A stretch of 64,000 nucleotides of DNA from NCBI GenBank assembly GCA_028712075.1, contig JAQTQX010000016.1, positions 38,459 to 102,458 on the forward strand. Direction: 5' to 3'. The notes below the pieces were generated by a model, which worked only from the letters and a program-made list of their open reading frames with translations, did no database searches and was not told the origin of the DNA. Shown one piece after another: positions 7,087-15,487 of this stretch. A program made the translations under genes and the position numbers. Positions within the stretch are counted from its first letter, which is position 1. Each line of letters starts with the position of its first letter. This stretch comes from Desulfuromonadaceae bacterium. GTDB taxonomy: Bacteria; Desulfobacterota; Desulfuromonadia; Geobacterales; Pseudopelobacteraceae.

Positions 7087-7674
7087 ATGAAGAATTTTTT
7101 AAGATTGTTTGGGGCAGCAGGATTAATCGGTGCATTGCTTGTCTTCGCCGGGTGCGGTGATGACGATTACTTGCCGGTAACAACCACCACGGCAGCAACC
7201 GTCACAACCACGGCAGCAACCGTCACAACTACGGCAGCAACCGTCACAACCACGGCAGCAACCGTCACAACCACGGCAGCAGATGTAACCACCACCACGG
7301 CTGGGGACACAACTACCACCGTTGCAACGACAACAACAACAACAGTGCCAACAGGTATCGTTAGTGCAGATGCTGCCAACGCAGTACCCTACGATGCATC
7401 CACCGGTGCGATTACGTTTCAAGTACATCCGACCTCCAGCTTTACTTACAATGTTGTAAATTTTGCCAGTGGCGACGTGATCGTGTTTGATGCGGGTACT
7501 GCAATAAGTGTTGCAAATACAAGCGGTACTGATGGAATAATCAATGTTACCGGTTCTCTGAGTGGCAATGCTGTAACAGTTCACCTGACCGGTATTGCAG
7601 CAGCAGATGATGCTGCGGTTTACGGCAAGGCCAGTTTTAACAGTACATTTGGTGCTGGCTCGCTGCTCCCATAA
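7087..7674 (+). CDS. Secreted lipoprotein with a Thr-rich tandem-repeat linker
   Basis: 195 residues with a lipoprotein signal (LVFAGC, lipidated Cys at residue 23) and the start set by AAAGGAGG. After a short acidic stretch comes a Thr/Ala/Val linker of about 65 residues built from seven-residue TTTAATV units, encoded by near-identical 21-base repeats, then runs of Thr and a Pro. Residues ~95-195 are a beta-rich domain without Cys (SADAANAVPYD, then FTYNVVNFASGDVIVFDAG). I do not recognise a family. The gene is 73 bases ahead of the large RTX-like gene and likely co-transcribed with it from the promoter at 6772. A Thr-rich linker tethered to the membrane could be a stalk or a glycosylation target; that is speculation. 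Confidence 0.8.
   Translation: MKNFLRLFGAAGLIGALLVFAGCGDDDYLPVTTTTAATVTTTAATVTTTAATVTTTAATVTTTAADVTTTTAGDTTTTVATTTTTTVPTGIVSADAANAVPYDASTGAITFQVHPTSSFTYNVVNFASGDVIVFDAGTAISVANTSGTDGIINVTGSLSGNAVTVHLTGIAAADDAAVYGKASFNSTFGAGSLLP
7186..7282 (+). repeat. 21-base in-frame tandem repeat in the lipoprotein gene
   Basis: Four consecutive units starting ACCACGGCAGCAACCGTC at 7186, 7207, 7228 and 7249 (one base differs in the third), plus a partial fifth. They encode TTAATVT-type heptads. Near-identity at the DNA level suggests copy-number change by slippage. Confidence 0.9.
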
Positions 7675-7747
7675 GTTTAATTAAGAATAATCACACCAAA
7701 GACTAGGTTCAAAGAAACCCAATCTCAACAAAAAGAGGAGACTACAA

Positions 7748-10519
7748 ATGGCAAAAGTATTTCTAGATGCGGATGAAACCTACACAGTAGTAAGTAACTC
7801 GGAAGTTTATGGCGGCACCGGTACCGAAACACTTCTTGTTGACGGGACCCCTGTTGTCACAGTGCAGTCCACAATTGAGCGGGTTGAGCTTTCCGGCAGC
7901 CTTAGCTCATATACCTTTGCTATTCAAGGTAATGTTGTAACAGTAACATCCGGTGCTGTTGCAGTGGCAACCATTACTGTAGATGACACGACAGGACAGA
8001 CCCTGGCATTTGCTGATGGTTCAGCCCAGCTGGTTATTACCGGGCTTGATGCTGCAACGCTTGGCGGAGCTGCTGTAACTACGACAGACGGCGCTGTTGC
8101 GGCTACGCTTGACGCATCAGATGTGTCATCTGTGGGCGAAGTTGCAGGTCAGACGTTCACACTCGCTACTACTGACGCTACACACATTCTTACTGCTGGC
8201 GACGACACAGTAGACGGCAGCGTAGTGAACAGTCTTGAGGGCAGCACAATTATAGACCTGGGTGGCACTGATACCCTGTCAGCTGTTTTGACTGCTGCTC
8301 TTACCGCAGGCACAACGGTTACAGATGTTGAGAATATCAATATTAACTGGAATACATTTGGAACGGCAACGATTGATGCTGATGGTATTACTGGTACGAC
8401 AACTATCACGGCAACCTCTGCAAAAGTTGGCTTCCTGGGCAATTTGTCGATTGCCAACGCACAGGATGATGCCACTATTGTTGCCGGTTCCGGCATGGTT
8501 GGCACACTGACAATGACGGGTGCAGGTAATGTCACCGTTGAAGCCGGTGCAAGTAAATCAGTTAGTGTTACATCAGATGCCAGTTCAGCAACAAGCCTTT
8601 CGCTTACAGCAGACACAGCTACATCAGTTACCGTAGCGGATTACAATACCGCCACTGTTCACACTGCAGTAGCAACTACAATTTCATTAACTGATGATGA
8701 TGCTGCTTCTGACCAGAGTGATGCATTTTCACTGACCTTCGGCAAGTCTGCAACATTAACGAATGCAGTGGATGATCTTACCGTCACTGCTACTGTGGCC
8801 GACCTCACTCTTACCGTTGATGCTATTGGCGAAACTCTTGATATCGCCGGTGCCAACAACCTTACCGTTAACATAGCCGCTGCGACTGATTTTGATGCGG
8901 AAGTCATGACTAATTCCGGTACCGGCTCAATTATCCTTGCTATTGACGATATTGATGGCGCTTCCGACCTTAGTGATGTAGAAGCTGACTTGATTACTGT
9001 TGATGCCGCTTCTGCTGGTGGCAATCTTACAGTCGTCAAGGGCCAGGAAGTTGAATTTACAGCTACAATGGCGAGCGCTTTTGGGCTTACGGTCAGTGGT
9101 TCAGGTTCCACCGATACAGCAACTATGGTTCTGGACGATGACCAGACGCAGATCATTACCTTGACTGGTATCGAGCACACTACCATTCAAACAAATGCTA
9201 CAGCCGGGACCGGTGTTGATCTGACCCTTGCAGAAATCAATGCAGGAACAAAGCATGTTATTCTTTCCGGCGCAAATGATGTAACGATTACGTTATGCGA
9301 AGCCGGCGAGCTTGATGCAACCGCATTAACCAACAATCTGATTGTTACCCAGGATGCGGCAGCAGCAATGGATATATACGGTGGATCCGGCAATAACACT
9401 GTTGTATTCAAGGGTGTTGTTGTTGACAACAACTATGTTGGTCAAGCAGGTAACGACACAGTTACTTTTGTAAATACAACCGCAAACGTAACTGCAACGG
9501 TGGATGATGGAACCAACAGCGTTGTAGCCAATGCGTTAACAACTGGAACAATCGTTGTTTCAGCCGGGACAGGTACTGATTCAGTTTCCCTGAACGGATT
9601 GACAACCGGCACAGCGGTTCTTGAATTGGGAAATGGCACGAATACTGTCACGTTCGGTTCAACGGGCAACCTTGGTGCCGCTAATATCACTATCACTACC
9701 GGTTCCGGTACTGATACTATTACCGTTGCTGATGACACTACTGCCGATACTGTGCTGACGATGGATCTTGGTACAGGCACAAACACAATATCTCTTGCCA
9801 AAGATATGTCCTTGGGTACTATTAACGTAACTGGTCTTACGAATATTTCAATTGGTTCAGCAGATACTGCCGCTGTTGTTAATGCAGATTTGCTCTCAGG
9901 GCAAACAATTACCGTTAAAGGTGACGGAACCGCAACAGACCACCTTTCAGTTGATTTCACTGCTGCCGGTACCGGTGATTTCTCCAATATTACCATCGAT
10001 AATACTATCACGTATGCATTGGGTGGCCTTGATATCATGGGTACAGCAGGTAACCAGACAATAATCGGTACCAGCGGTGATGACGTCATTGATGGTAATG
10101 ATGGTACGGACACCATTACTGGTGGAGCCGGTGTTGACTCAATTACTGCCGGTACGGGTGTTGATACGTTTGTGTATGCATCAGGTGACAGTGGCGCGAC
10201 AGCCTCAACAATGGATGATATCACCGGTTTTGCAACCACTGCGGATAAACTCAAGATGGGTATTGCCGGTACAGCTCTTAACTTTACCGATTTGGACGGT
10301 AGCGATGACGCTAATACGGCTACTGGTTTTGCCGCTGCACTTGCTGCAGCTAACACGGCGCTTGACGGAACTGTACTCTACGCATTTGTTACTGACGGCG
10401 CAACTGCTGCTGAAGGCTGGCTGTTCTTTGATGCCGATGCGAACGGCACTGCTGATTTGGCGATAGACCTTATAGGCCTTGCTATTGGTGACCTGGCTTA
10501 TGGTGACATCATCGCGTAA
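7748..10519 (+). CDS. Large RTX-type, S-layer/adhesin-like secreted protein
   Basis: 923 residues, extremely rich in Thr, Ala, Val, Gly and Asp with a single Cys and few Lys, as in secreted beta-solenoid or S-layer proteins. No N-terminal signal peptide is present. Residues ~773-806 hold RTX nonapeptides (GTSGDDVID, GNDGTDTIT, GGAGVDSIT, GTGVDTFVY), which bind calcium in the family. The last ~110 residues (DDITGF, then FFDADANGTADLA and a hydrophobic tail) resemble type I secretion signals of RTX and Caulobacter-like S-layer proteins. The body repeats strand patterns such as TVTATVADLT. AGAGGAG precedes the ATG and a strong terminator follows. No type I transporter is in the window. S-layer, adhesin and biofilm protein are all possible; sequence alone does not decide. 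Confidence 0.85.
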   Translation: MAKVFLDADETYTVVSNSEVYGGTGTETLLVDGTPVVTVQSTIERVELSGSLSSYTFAIQGNVVTVTSGAVAVATITVDDTTGQTLAFADGSAQLVITGLDAATLGGAAVTTTDGAVAATLDASDVSSVGEVAGQTFTLATTDATHILTAGDDTVDGSVVNSLEGSTIIDLGGTDTLSAVLTAALTAGTTVTDVENININWNTFGTATIDADGITGTTTITATSAKVGFLGNLSIANAQDDATIVAGSGMVGTLTMTGAGNVTVEAGASKSVSVTSDASSATSLSLTADTATSVTVADYNTATVHTAVATTISLTDDDAASDQSDAFSLTFGKSATLTNAVDDLTVTATVADLTLTVDAIGETLDIAGANNLTVNIAAATDFDAEVMTNSGTGSIILAIDDIDGASDLSDVEADLITVDAASAGGNLTVVKGQEVEFTATMASAFGLTVSGSGSTDTATMVLDDDQTQIITLTGIEHTTIQTNATAGTGVDLTLAEINAGTKHVILSGANDVTITLCEAGELDATALTNNLIVTQDAAAAMDIYGGSGNNTVVFKGVVVDNNYVGQAGNDTVTFVNTTANVTATVDDGTNSVVANALTTGTIVVSAGTGTDSVSLNGLTTGTAVLELGNGTNTVTFGSTGNLGAANITITTGSGTDTITVADDTTADTVLTMDLGTGTNTISLAKDMSLGTINVTGLTNISIGSADTAAVVNADLLSGQTITVKGDGTATDHLSVDFTAAGTGDFSNITIDNTITYALGGLDIMGTAGNQTIIGTSGDDVIDGNDGTDTITGGAGVDSITAGTGVDTFVYASGDSGATASTMDDITGFATTADKLKMGIAGTALNFTDLDGSDDANTATGFAAALAAANTALDGTVLYAFVTDGATAAEGWLFFDADANGTADLAIDLIGLAIGDLAYGDIIA

Positions 10520-10601
10520 TCGACCATGAAACAATAGGGTAACAACCGCCATTATATGGCCAAGTGCCCTGGCCTCAACTCAAATGAGGTTTAACTAACG
10601 T

Positions 10602-10637
10602 AAAAACCCCGTCTTCTAACAAGAAGGCGGGGTTTTT
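10602..10637 (+). terminator. Rho-independent terminator after the RTX-like gene
   Basis: AAAAACCCCGTCTTCT and AGAAGGCGGGGTTTTT pair with one G-U over 16 positions, loop AACA-like, with a T run. It separates the abundant structural gene from the methyltransferase. Confidence 0.92.
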
Positions 10638-10688
10638 ACTAAGTAAACGTTGAGTACATACGCAAATACCATTAGTAAAGAGGACGTC

Positions 10689-12224
10689 ATGGACGATTGG
10701 AGCGACGGCTATATCGCCAACATCGGATATTCTTTCGGCTACTGTACGGAACTAAATCCATTGCGTGCCCGTCTGGCTTTTCTTAATACAGCTCATGTGC
10801 CCCCTGATCAATGTAGCCACTGCGAACTCGGGTACGGTCAGGGAATGAGCACCAATATACACGCGGCTGCATCCGGCAGCAGCTGGCACGGCACCGATAT
10901 TAATCCATCCCATGCAAGTTTTGCCCAGTCTCTTGCTCGCGCCTCCGGCGCCAATATACATCTCACGGATGAATCATTTGCTGATTTTGCCAATAGATCA
11001 GATCTACCGGAGTTTGACAGCATCGGCCTGCACGGAATCTGGAGCTGGATAAATGACAAAAATCGTGCGGTCATAGTTGATTTTGTTAGTCGTAAACTCA
11101 AAGTGGGCGGGGTACTCTACATCAGTTACAACACACAGCCTGGATTAGCTACTATGGTGCCCATGCGAGAGTTGTTAACTGAATATAGCACAATAATGGG
11201 AGTAGCAGGACAGGGCATAGTTTCCCGAATTGATAGTGCGTTGGAATTCGCTGACAAGCTTTTTGCTACACATCCAAAATATGTAAAAGCCAATCCACAA
11301 GTAGTCGAGCGCCTGAATACTATCAAAGCCGGCAAACGCAACTATCTGGCTCATGAATACTTCAATCGCGATTGGCACCCGATGTCTTTTGCTCGCATGG
11401 CCGAGTGGTTGGCCCCAACTAAGCTGACTTACGCCTGCAGTGCATATTACCTTGATCACATAGATACAATAAACATGAGTGCAGAGCAGCAATTATTGCT
11501 TAAGGAAATACCCAATTCGATGTTTCGTGAGACAGTGCGCGATTTCATGGTGAACCAGCAGTTTCGCAGGGATTACTGGGTTAAGGGTGCACGCAAGCTT
11601 AATACGTTAGAGTGCTCTGAGGCCCTTCGCGCACAACGCGTTATATTGACAAAACCGAGCGCCGATGTTTCTCTTGAAGTAACCACACAAGTAGGAATAG
11701 CTACGATGAACAAGTCGGTGTACGTACCAATACTTGATGCATTGTCCGACCACAAGCCGAAATCTATCGACCAGATAAAACAGGCGGTTAAAGACAAAAG
11801 TCTGAGCATTGTTCAAGTGATGGAAGCGGTAATGATTCTCATCGGCACCGGCAGTCTGTCCGCCGTACAGGATGACGAAGTGATTGCCAAAGCAAGAACA
11901 TACACCGACAAACTCAACACACACCTGATTGACAAGGCACGCGGGTGCAATGACATCGACTGCCTTGCCAGCCCGGTTACCGGAGGTGGCGTTGCAGTCA
12001 CCCGTTTCCAGCAATTGCTGTTGATGGCCATCTCAAAAGGCAAAAAGCAGCCCCTTGAATGGGCGACATCGGTGTGCGAGATGCTTGCTGCCAGAGGCGA
12101 AAAGGTCGTCAAGGATGGTATAACGCTGGAAAGCCCCGAAAAGAACCTGGCCGAGATTACCTCAAAGGCGCACGCTTTTGCCGAAAAACAACTGCCGATA
12201 TTGAAGGCGCTACAAATAATTTGA
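10689..12224 (+). CDS. SAM-dependent methyltransferase with methyltransferase regulatory domain (PKMT-like)
   Basis: 511 residues from the ATG at 10689, chosen because MDDWSDGYIANIGY matches the conserved start of the family and AAAGAGG lies just upstream; an in-frame TTG at 10650 would add 13 residues. SAM motif I is CELGYGQG near residues 45-52, motif II around GTDIN. The middle (about 215-300, with YLAHEYFNRDWHP and FARMAEWLA) matches the MethyTransf_Reg domain, followed by a helical C-terminal region. The nearest characterised relatives known to me are rickettsial PKMT1 and PKMT2, which methylate lysines of the surface protein OmpB. Position directly after an RTX surface protein makes that protein a candidate substrate, though small-molecule substrates cannot be excluded. 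Confidence 0.82.
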   Translation: MDDWSDGYIANIGYSFGYCTELNPLRARLAFLNTAHVPPDQCSHCELGYGQGMSTNIHAAASGSSWHGTDINPSHASFAQSLARASGANIHLTDESFADFANRSDLPEFDSIGLHGIWSWINDKNRAVIVDFVSRKLKVGGVLYISYNTQPGLATMVPMRELLTEYSTIMGVAGQGIVSRIDSALEFADKLFATHPKYVKANPQVVERLNTIKAGKRNYLAHEYFNRDWHPMSFARMAEWLAPTKLTYACSAYYLDHIDTINMSAEQQLLLKEIPNSMFRETVRDFMVNQQFRRDYWVKGARKLNTLECSEALRAQRVILTKPSADVSLEVTTQVGIATMNKSVYVPILDALSDHKPKSIDQIKQAVKDKSLSIVQVMEAVMILIGTGSLSAVQDDEVIAKARTYTDKLNTHLIDKARGCNDIDCLASPVTGGGVAVTRFQQLLLMAISKGKKQPLEWATSVCEMLAARGEKVVKDGITLESPEKNLAEITSKAHAFAEKQLPILKALQII

Positions 12225-12247
12225 AATCAACCAGAACGCTAAACGCT

Positions 12248-12298
12248 AAAAGGGGACAGATTTGTTTATTAAAGGTGTTTTTGCCAAATTGACATAAC
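12248..12298 (+). repeat. AAAAGGGGACAG dispersed repeat, copy A
   Basis: About 50 bases running AAAAGGGGACAGATTTGTTT ... GCCAAATTGACATAA. Close relatives lie at 15312 and 15884, with shorter pieces at 12513, 15215 and 13258 (inverted). Confidence 0.8.
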
Positions 12299-12369
12299 AG
12301 CTGTAATGGGATATGTTTTATCCACATTCACGAGTTCAGCAGTGAACTGTTTTTGTAAGGAGTTTGAAA

Positions 12370-12507
12370 GTGCCTACAATCAGTATGTTTTATGGCATCT
12401 TGGTATTAATGTTTTTCCGTGACAATCGTCGTCACAATCTTCCGCATATTCATGTGCGCTATCAGGGAGAGGAAGCGTCAATCAGTATAGATGATGGTTC
12501 TATTTAA
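12370..12507 (+). pseudogene. Truncated DUF4160 gene (first copy)
   Basis: GTG at 12370 with AAGGAG upstream opens a 45-residue frame, PTISMFYGILVLMFFRDN ... LPHIHVRYQGEEASISIDDGS, matching the N-terminal half of DUF4160 proteins (usually ~80 residues, often toxin-antitoxin-associated). The stop comes exactly where the transposase-unit end (AAAAGGGGACAG at 12513) begins, so the 3' half has been lost or replaced. Confidence 0.75.
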
Positions 12508-12512
12508 GTACT

Positions 12513-13278
12513 AAAAGGGGACAGAATTATTTATTGACGGTACGATCAGTTTTTGATAAAGACGCTGTATGCCAAGAACAGCTCGACTAGTAGTACCCGA
12601 CCATCCTCATCACATTATCCAGCGGGGCCACAACAGACAGGTGGTATTCGCAACCGATGAAGACTACCTCTATTACCTCAACAACCTTCGAGAATGGAAA
12701 GTAAAATTGGGATGTTCGGTTTACGCGTACTGCATTATGACAAATCATGTTCATCTGATAATCGATCCGGGAGTCGACGAAAAAAATATTGCCTTACTCA
12801 TGAAACGCGTTGCCGGACGCCAGACAAGATATGTTAACAAGTTGGAGAAACGGACTGGCAGTCTGTGGGAAGGGCGTTATAAATCAAGCCCGATCTGTAC
12901 CAATGAATATTTGCTCGCTTGCTGCCGCTATATTGAATTAAACCCTGTCCGGGCAGGAATTGTTTCGAACCCCTCCGAATACCGCTGGTCGAGCTATGGT
13001 AGCAAAATATGCGAAACAAAACTGGATTGGCTGGACTATGATCCATGCTATGTTGCGCTTGCTGAAATGCAAGAGAAAAGGGCAATTAAATACGCCGATT
13101 GGGTAACGAGTGCGATACCTGAGGGCGAGTGGGAACAGATTCGCTTGTCTCTTCAACGCGGACAGTTGACCGGCAGTAAGAAGTTTGTGGATGAAATTGA
13201 ACGGAAGATCGACAGACGAGTAGAGTTTAGAGGACAGGGGCGACCCAAAAAGATTCTAAAATAAATCCGTCCCCTTTT
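12513..13278 (+). mobile_element. REP-associated transposase unit with inverted AAAAGGGGAC ends
   Basis: The transposase gene is framed by AAAAGGGGACAGAATTATT at 12513 and its inverted counterpart at 13258-13278 (TAAATCCGTCCCCTTTT). These ends match the head of the ~50-base dispersed repeats nearby, as expected when a RAYT enzyme recognises and spreads the repeat. Its left end interrupts a DUF4160 gene. Confidence 0.65.
12569..13264 (+). CDS. REP-associated tyrosine transposase (RAYT, Y1/HUH family)
   Basis: 231 residues of the transposase IS200-like / Y1_Tnp family that acts on single-stranded REP hairpins. The HUH metal-binding motif is HVH at 60-62 (TNHVHLIIDP), and the candidate nucleophile is Tyr88 (GRQTRYVN), followed by the conserved GSLWEGRYKS and RYIELNPVRAG motifs near 97-106 and 119-130. 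The N-terminal PRTARLVVPDHPHHIIQRG is diagnostic of the RAYT branch. Length and motifs look intact. No typical IS structure is seen; instead the gene sits among AAAAGGGGACAG repeats. It separates the methyltransferase from the GT41 gene, so it may have inserted into a once continuous cluster. Confidence 0.93.
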   Translation: MPRTARLVVPDHPHHIIQRGHNRQVVFATDEDYLYYLNNLREWKVKLGCSVYAYCIMTNHVHLIIDPGVDEKNIALLMKRVAGRQTRYVNKLEKRTGSLWEGRYKSSPICTNEYLLACCRYIELNPVRAGIVSNPSEYRWSSYGSKICETKLDWLDYDPCYVALAEMQEKRAIKYADWVTSAIPEGEWEQIRLSLQRGQLTGSKKFVDEIERKIDRRVEFRGQGRPKKILK

Positions 13279-13323
13279 CGTTTTTTCGTTTTTCTACTTT
13301 TCCGATGAGATACCACTATCAAC

Positions 13324-15114
13324 ATGAACATTTACCCCATGATAACTGCCGCCAAAAGGCACGCCCAAGCAGCCCGTTTCCCTCAGATGCTGTCAACCTG
13401 TCAGAACATCATTGATGCTAATGGTGACAACGCTGATGCCCTGCTGGAAGTTGGCACACTCCTGCTAAACTTCGGCTACATTACCAAAGCCAATGAATGT
13501 TTCACTCAAGCACATCAACTGACCCCAAAAGACCTTGCACCCATAGCTAACCTTGCCAATGCTGCCCGTGATGCCGGAGAACATCACAAATGTCGAAGAT
13601 TGAATTTACAGCTGCTGAAGCAGTTTCCAAATAATGCCATAGTCCGCCACAGCGCATTGGTAAAAATGGAATACGATGCAGACGTGTCCAATACGGAGCG
13701 ACTGCATCAAGCAAAAGAGTGGGGAAACTGGGCAATAACAAAGGCTGGAGGAAAACATAAACGACAAGCAATGAGACCACTGACGGACCATTCATTGCGG
13801 ATAGGCTATGTATCGGCAGATATCTGTCAGCACACGGTTGGTCTCTTTGTTAAAGACGTCCTCGCAGCTCATAAATCAGGAGTTGTGGTCTACAGTTCCG
13901 GCAAGGTCAATGACTGGGTTACCACAGAAATCAAGAACTCATGCGGATTCCGAGACGTATCTGCATTGGATGATACAGCACTGGCCGAGCAAGTCAGAAA
14001 AGATAAAATCGACATTCTGGTTGATCTCTCCGGTCACACCGGCGGTTCACGTCTGACAGTGTTCGCCCATCGACCTGCACCCGTGCAGGTATCCTGGCTC
14101 GGCTATTTTGCCACTACCGGGCTGCCGTACATTGATGCGGTGCTGCTGGATGAATGGCATGCTCCATCGGGAACAGAAGCACAGTTCGTTGAACCGATCA
14201 TTCGCTTGCCGTTGGGACGGTTCTGCTACCGACCGGTGCCGTGGGCACCAAATGAAGTTGCATCGCCGCCTTGCTTGAACAACGGTTACGTCACCTTCGG
14301 CAGTTTCAACAATACGGCGAAACTGAATTCTGGCGTGTACGATGTATGGGCGCAGGTTCTTGTAGCTGTACCTGACTCACGGTTGATTCTGAAATGGCGC
14401 ACCTTTGCCGATGAACCGCTCTGTCAAAAAGTAAAGCATGAATTCAGTAGCAGAGGTATTGCGCCAGAACGCATTGAATTACGGACTGCCTCATTTCATG
14501 TTGATGTACTTAAGGAATACGCCGATATCGACATTGCCCTTGATCCATTCCCATTTACCGGCGGATTGACCAGTTGCGAAGCACTCTGGATGGGAGTACC
14601 GGTCATCACCTGGCCACAGAGTCGTGTGGTGAGTAGACAGACGTTTTCTCTCCTGTCAGTTATCGGACTGCAAGAACTATCAACAAACAGCGCAGAAGGA
14701 TATGTGAAGATCGCCAGAACTCTTGCAACAGACATGAGCAGACTGCAATATCTCCGCAACAGTATGAGAACCAGAATGCAGGAATCACCTTTGATGGATG
14801 TGGCAGGCTTTACCACTCAGCTGGAAGAGACCTATCACAAACTATATCAAGATATTCAACAAAAAAACCAACACAAGAAAGGAACAACAATGCCATTAAT
14901 CACAATCGACAACAAAGAGTACGAGCTGGATCTCCTCCCCACGAAGGCCAAAGAACAACTGGCAAGCCTGCAGTTTGTTGATGCAGAGCTACAGCGTCTG
15001 CATGGCCAGATAGCGGTTTTCCAGACAGCGCGGGCTGCGTACAGTAATGCCCTGAAGGAAGCGCTGCCGAAAACAGTCGATATGTCGGAAGTTGTTGTTG
15101 GGAATGTGAAGTAA
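13324..15114 (+). CDS. GT41 (SPINDLY/OGT-type) glycosyltransferase with TPR and a DUF6447-like tail
   Basis: 596 residues. Residues ~1-120 are TPR-like helices (ALLEVGTLLLNFGYITKANECF). Residues ~150-515 are the Glyco_transf_41 domain: LRIGYVSADICQHTVGLF opens the N-lobe, DLSGHTGGSRL and RPAPVQVSWLGY carry the family signature, TFGSFNNTAKLN and ALDPFPFTGGLTSCEALWMG are the nucleotide-sugar region, matching O-GlcNAc transferase. Such enzymes attach a sugar to Ser or Thr of proteins in the cytoplasm. Residues 523-596 read like a complete small DUF6447 protein joined through KNQHKKGTT. Neighbouring Thr-rich RTX and lipoprotein genes are plausible acceptors, though the lipoprotein would need modification before export. 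Substrate and donor are unproven. Confidence 0.88.
   Translation: MNIYPMITAAKRHAQAARFPQMLSTCQNIIDANGDNADALLEVGTLLLNFGYITKANECFTQAHQLTPKDLAPIANLANAARDAGEHHKCRRLNLQLLKQFPNNAIVRHSALVKMEYDADVSNTERLHQAKEWGNWAITKAGGKHKRQAMRPLTDHSLRIGYVSADICQHTVGLFVKDVLAAHKSGVVVYSSGKVNDWVTTEIKNSCGFRDVSALDDTALAEQVRKDKIDILVDLSGHTGGSRLTVFAHRPAPVQVSWLGYFATTGLPYIDAVLLDEWHAPSGTEAQFVEPIIRLPLGRFCYRPVPWAPNEVASPPCLNNGYVTFGSFNNTAKLNSGVYDVWAQVLVAVPDSRLILKWRTFADEPLCQKVKHEFSSRGIAPERIELRTASFHVDVLKEYADIDIALDPFPFTGGLTSCEALWMGVPVITWPQSRVVSRQTFSLLSVIGLQELSTNSAEGYVKIARTLATDMSRLQYLRNSMRTRMQESPLMDVAGFTTQLEETYHKLYQDIQQKNQHKKGTTMPLITIDNKEYELDLLPTKAKEQLASLQFVDAELQRLHGQIAVFQTARAAYSNALKEALPKTVDMSEVVVGNVK
14890..15114 (+). other. DUF6447-like module with its own internal start
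   Basis: In frame within the GT41 gene, the ATG at 14890 is preceded by GAAAGGA six bases upstream, and the encoded 74 residues begin MPLITIDNKEYELDLLP and continue KEQLASLQFVDAELQRL, resembling stand-alone DUF6447 proteins. It may be made both as the C-terminal tail of the GT41 protein and as a free small protein. Confidence 0.6.
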
Positions 15115-15138
15115 GCAGCAGATATAAACAGCGTCACC

Positions 15139-15167
15139 AAAGCATCTACGGTCTTGAGGGCTTTTTT
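15139..15167 (+). terminator. Weak terminator-like element after GT41 gene
   Basis: AAAGC...GCTTTTTT with a short stem and T run. Its 3' half (GAGGGCTTTTTTGCG) matches the stronger terminator at 15840-15878. Confidence 0.45.
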
Positions 15168-15214
15168 GCGTTCTGGCTAACAGGCAAAGTAACGAGATAT
15201 ATAGAATCGCTCAA

Positions 15215-15245
15215 CGTATTTACAGGCAAATTGACATAAAATAAG
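15215..15245 (+). repeat. AAAAGGGGACAG dispersed repeat, 3' fragment
   Basis: GTATTTACAGGCAAATTGAC followed by ATAAAATAAG matches the 3' half of the dispersed repeats, lacking the AAAAGGGGACAG head. Confidence 0.55.
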
Positions 15246-15311
15246 TTGTGAGTTAATTTGGTTACCGTCTTTACCGTATAGCCGCTCCGATTTTAGAAAG
15301 TGTAAGGAAAT

Positions 15312-15362
15312 AAAAGGGGACAGATGTATTTATTGAAAGGTATTTACGGACATATTGACAAA
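15312..15362 (+). repeat. AAAAGGGGACAG dispersed repeat, copy C
   Basis: AAAAGGGGACAGATGTATTT then TATTGAAAGGTATTTACGG and ATATTGACAAAAA; same orientation as copies A and D. Confidence 0.8.
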
Positions 15363-15487
15363 AAGCAGATATGAGACAAATCCCGATAAAATAAGGACTT
15401 ATTTTTTTAAGCACTCTTCAAGTTTTCTTTTGACGAACTCCAATTGGCCATGATAGTCTTCATTCCCGGTTTGCCGAGGAGAATCCC

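Larger units (their letters stand above)
12225..12568. other. Intergenic region rich in repeats and a gene remnant
   Basis: Holds one full ~50-base dispersed repeat, a truncated DUF4160 gene and the left end of the REP-associated transposase unit, each listed separately. Confidence 0.6.
15115..15487. other. Intergenic region after the GT41 gene
   Basis: About 370 bases holding a weak terminator, a partial and a full dispersed repeat. No gene is convincing. Confidence 0.5.

Noticed and set aside
7186..7282. Possible CRISPR-like array
   Set aside because: The 21-base units are contiguous with no spacers and code for protein repeats.
7123..10356. Long open frames on the minus strand opposite the lipoprotein and RTX genes
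   Set aside because: They mirror Thr/Ala/Val-rich codons of the plus-strand genes, give low-complexity proteins and lack ribosome sites.
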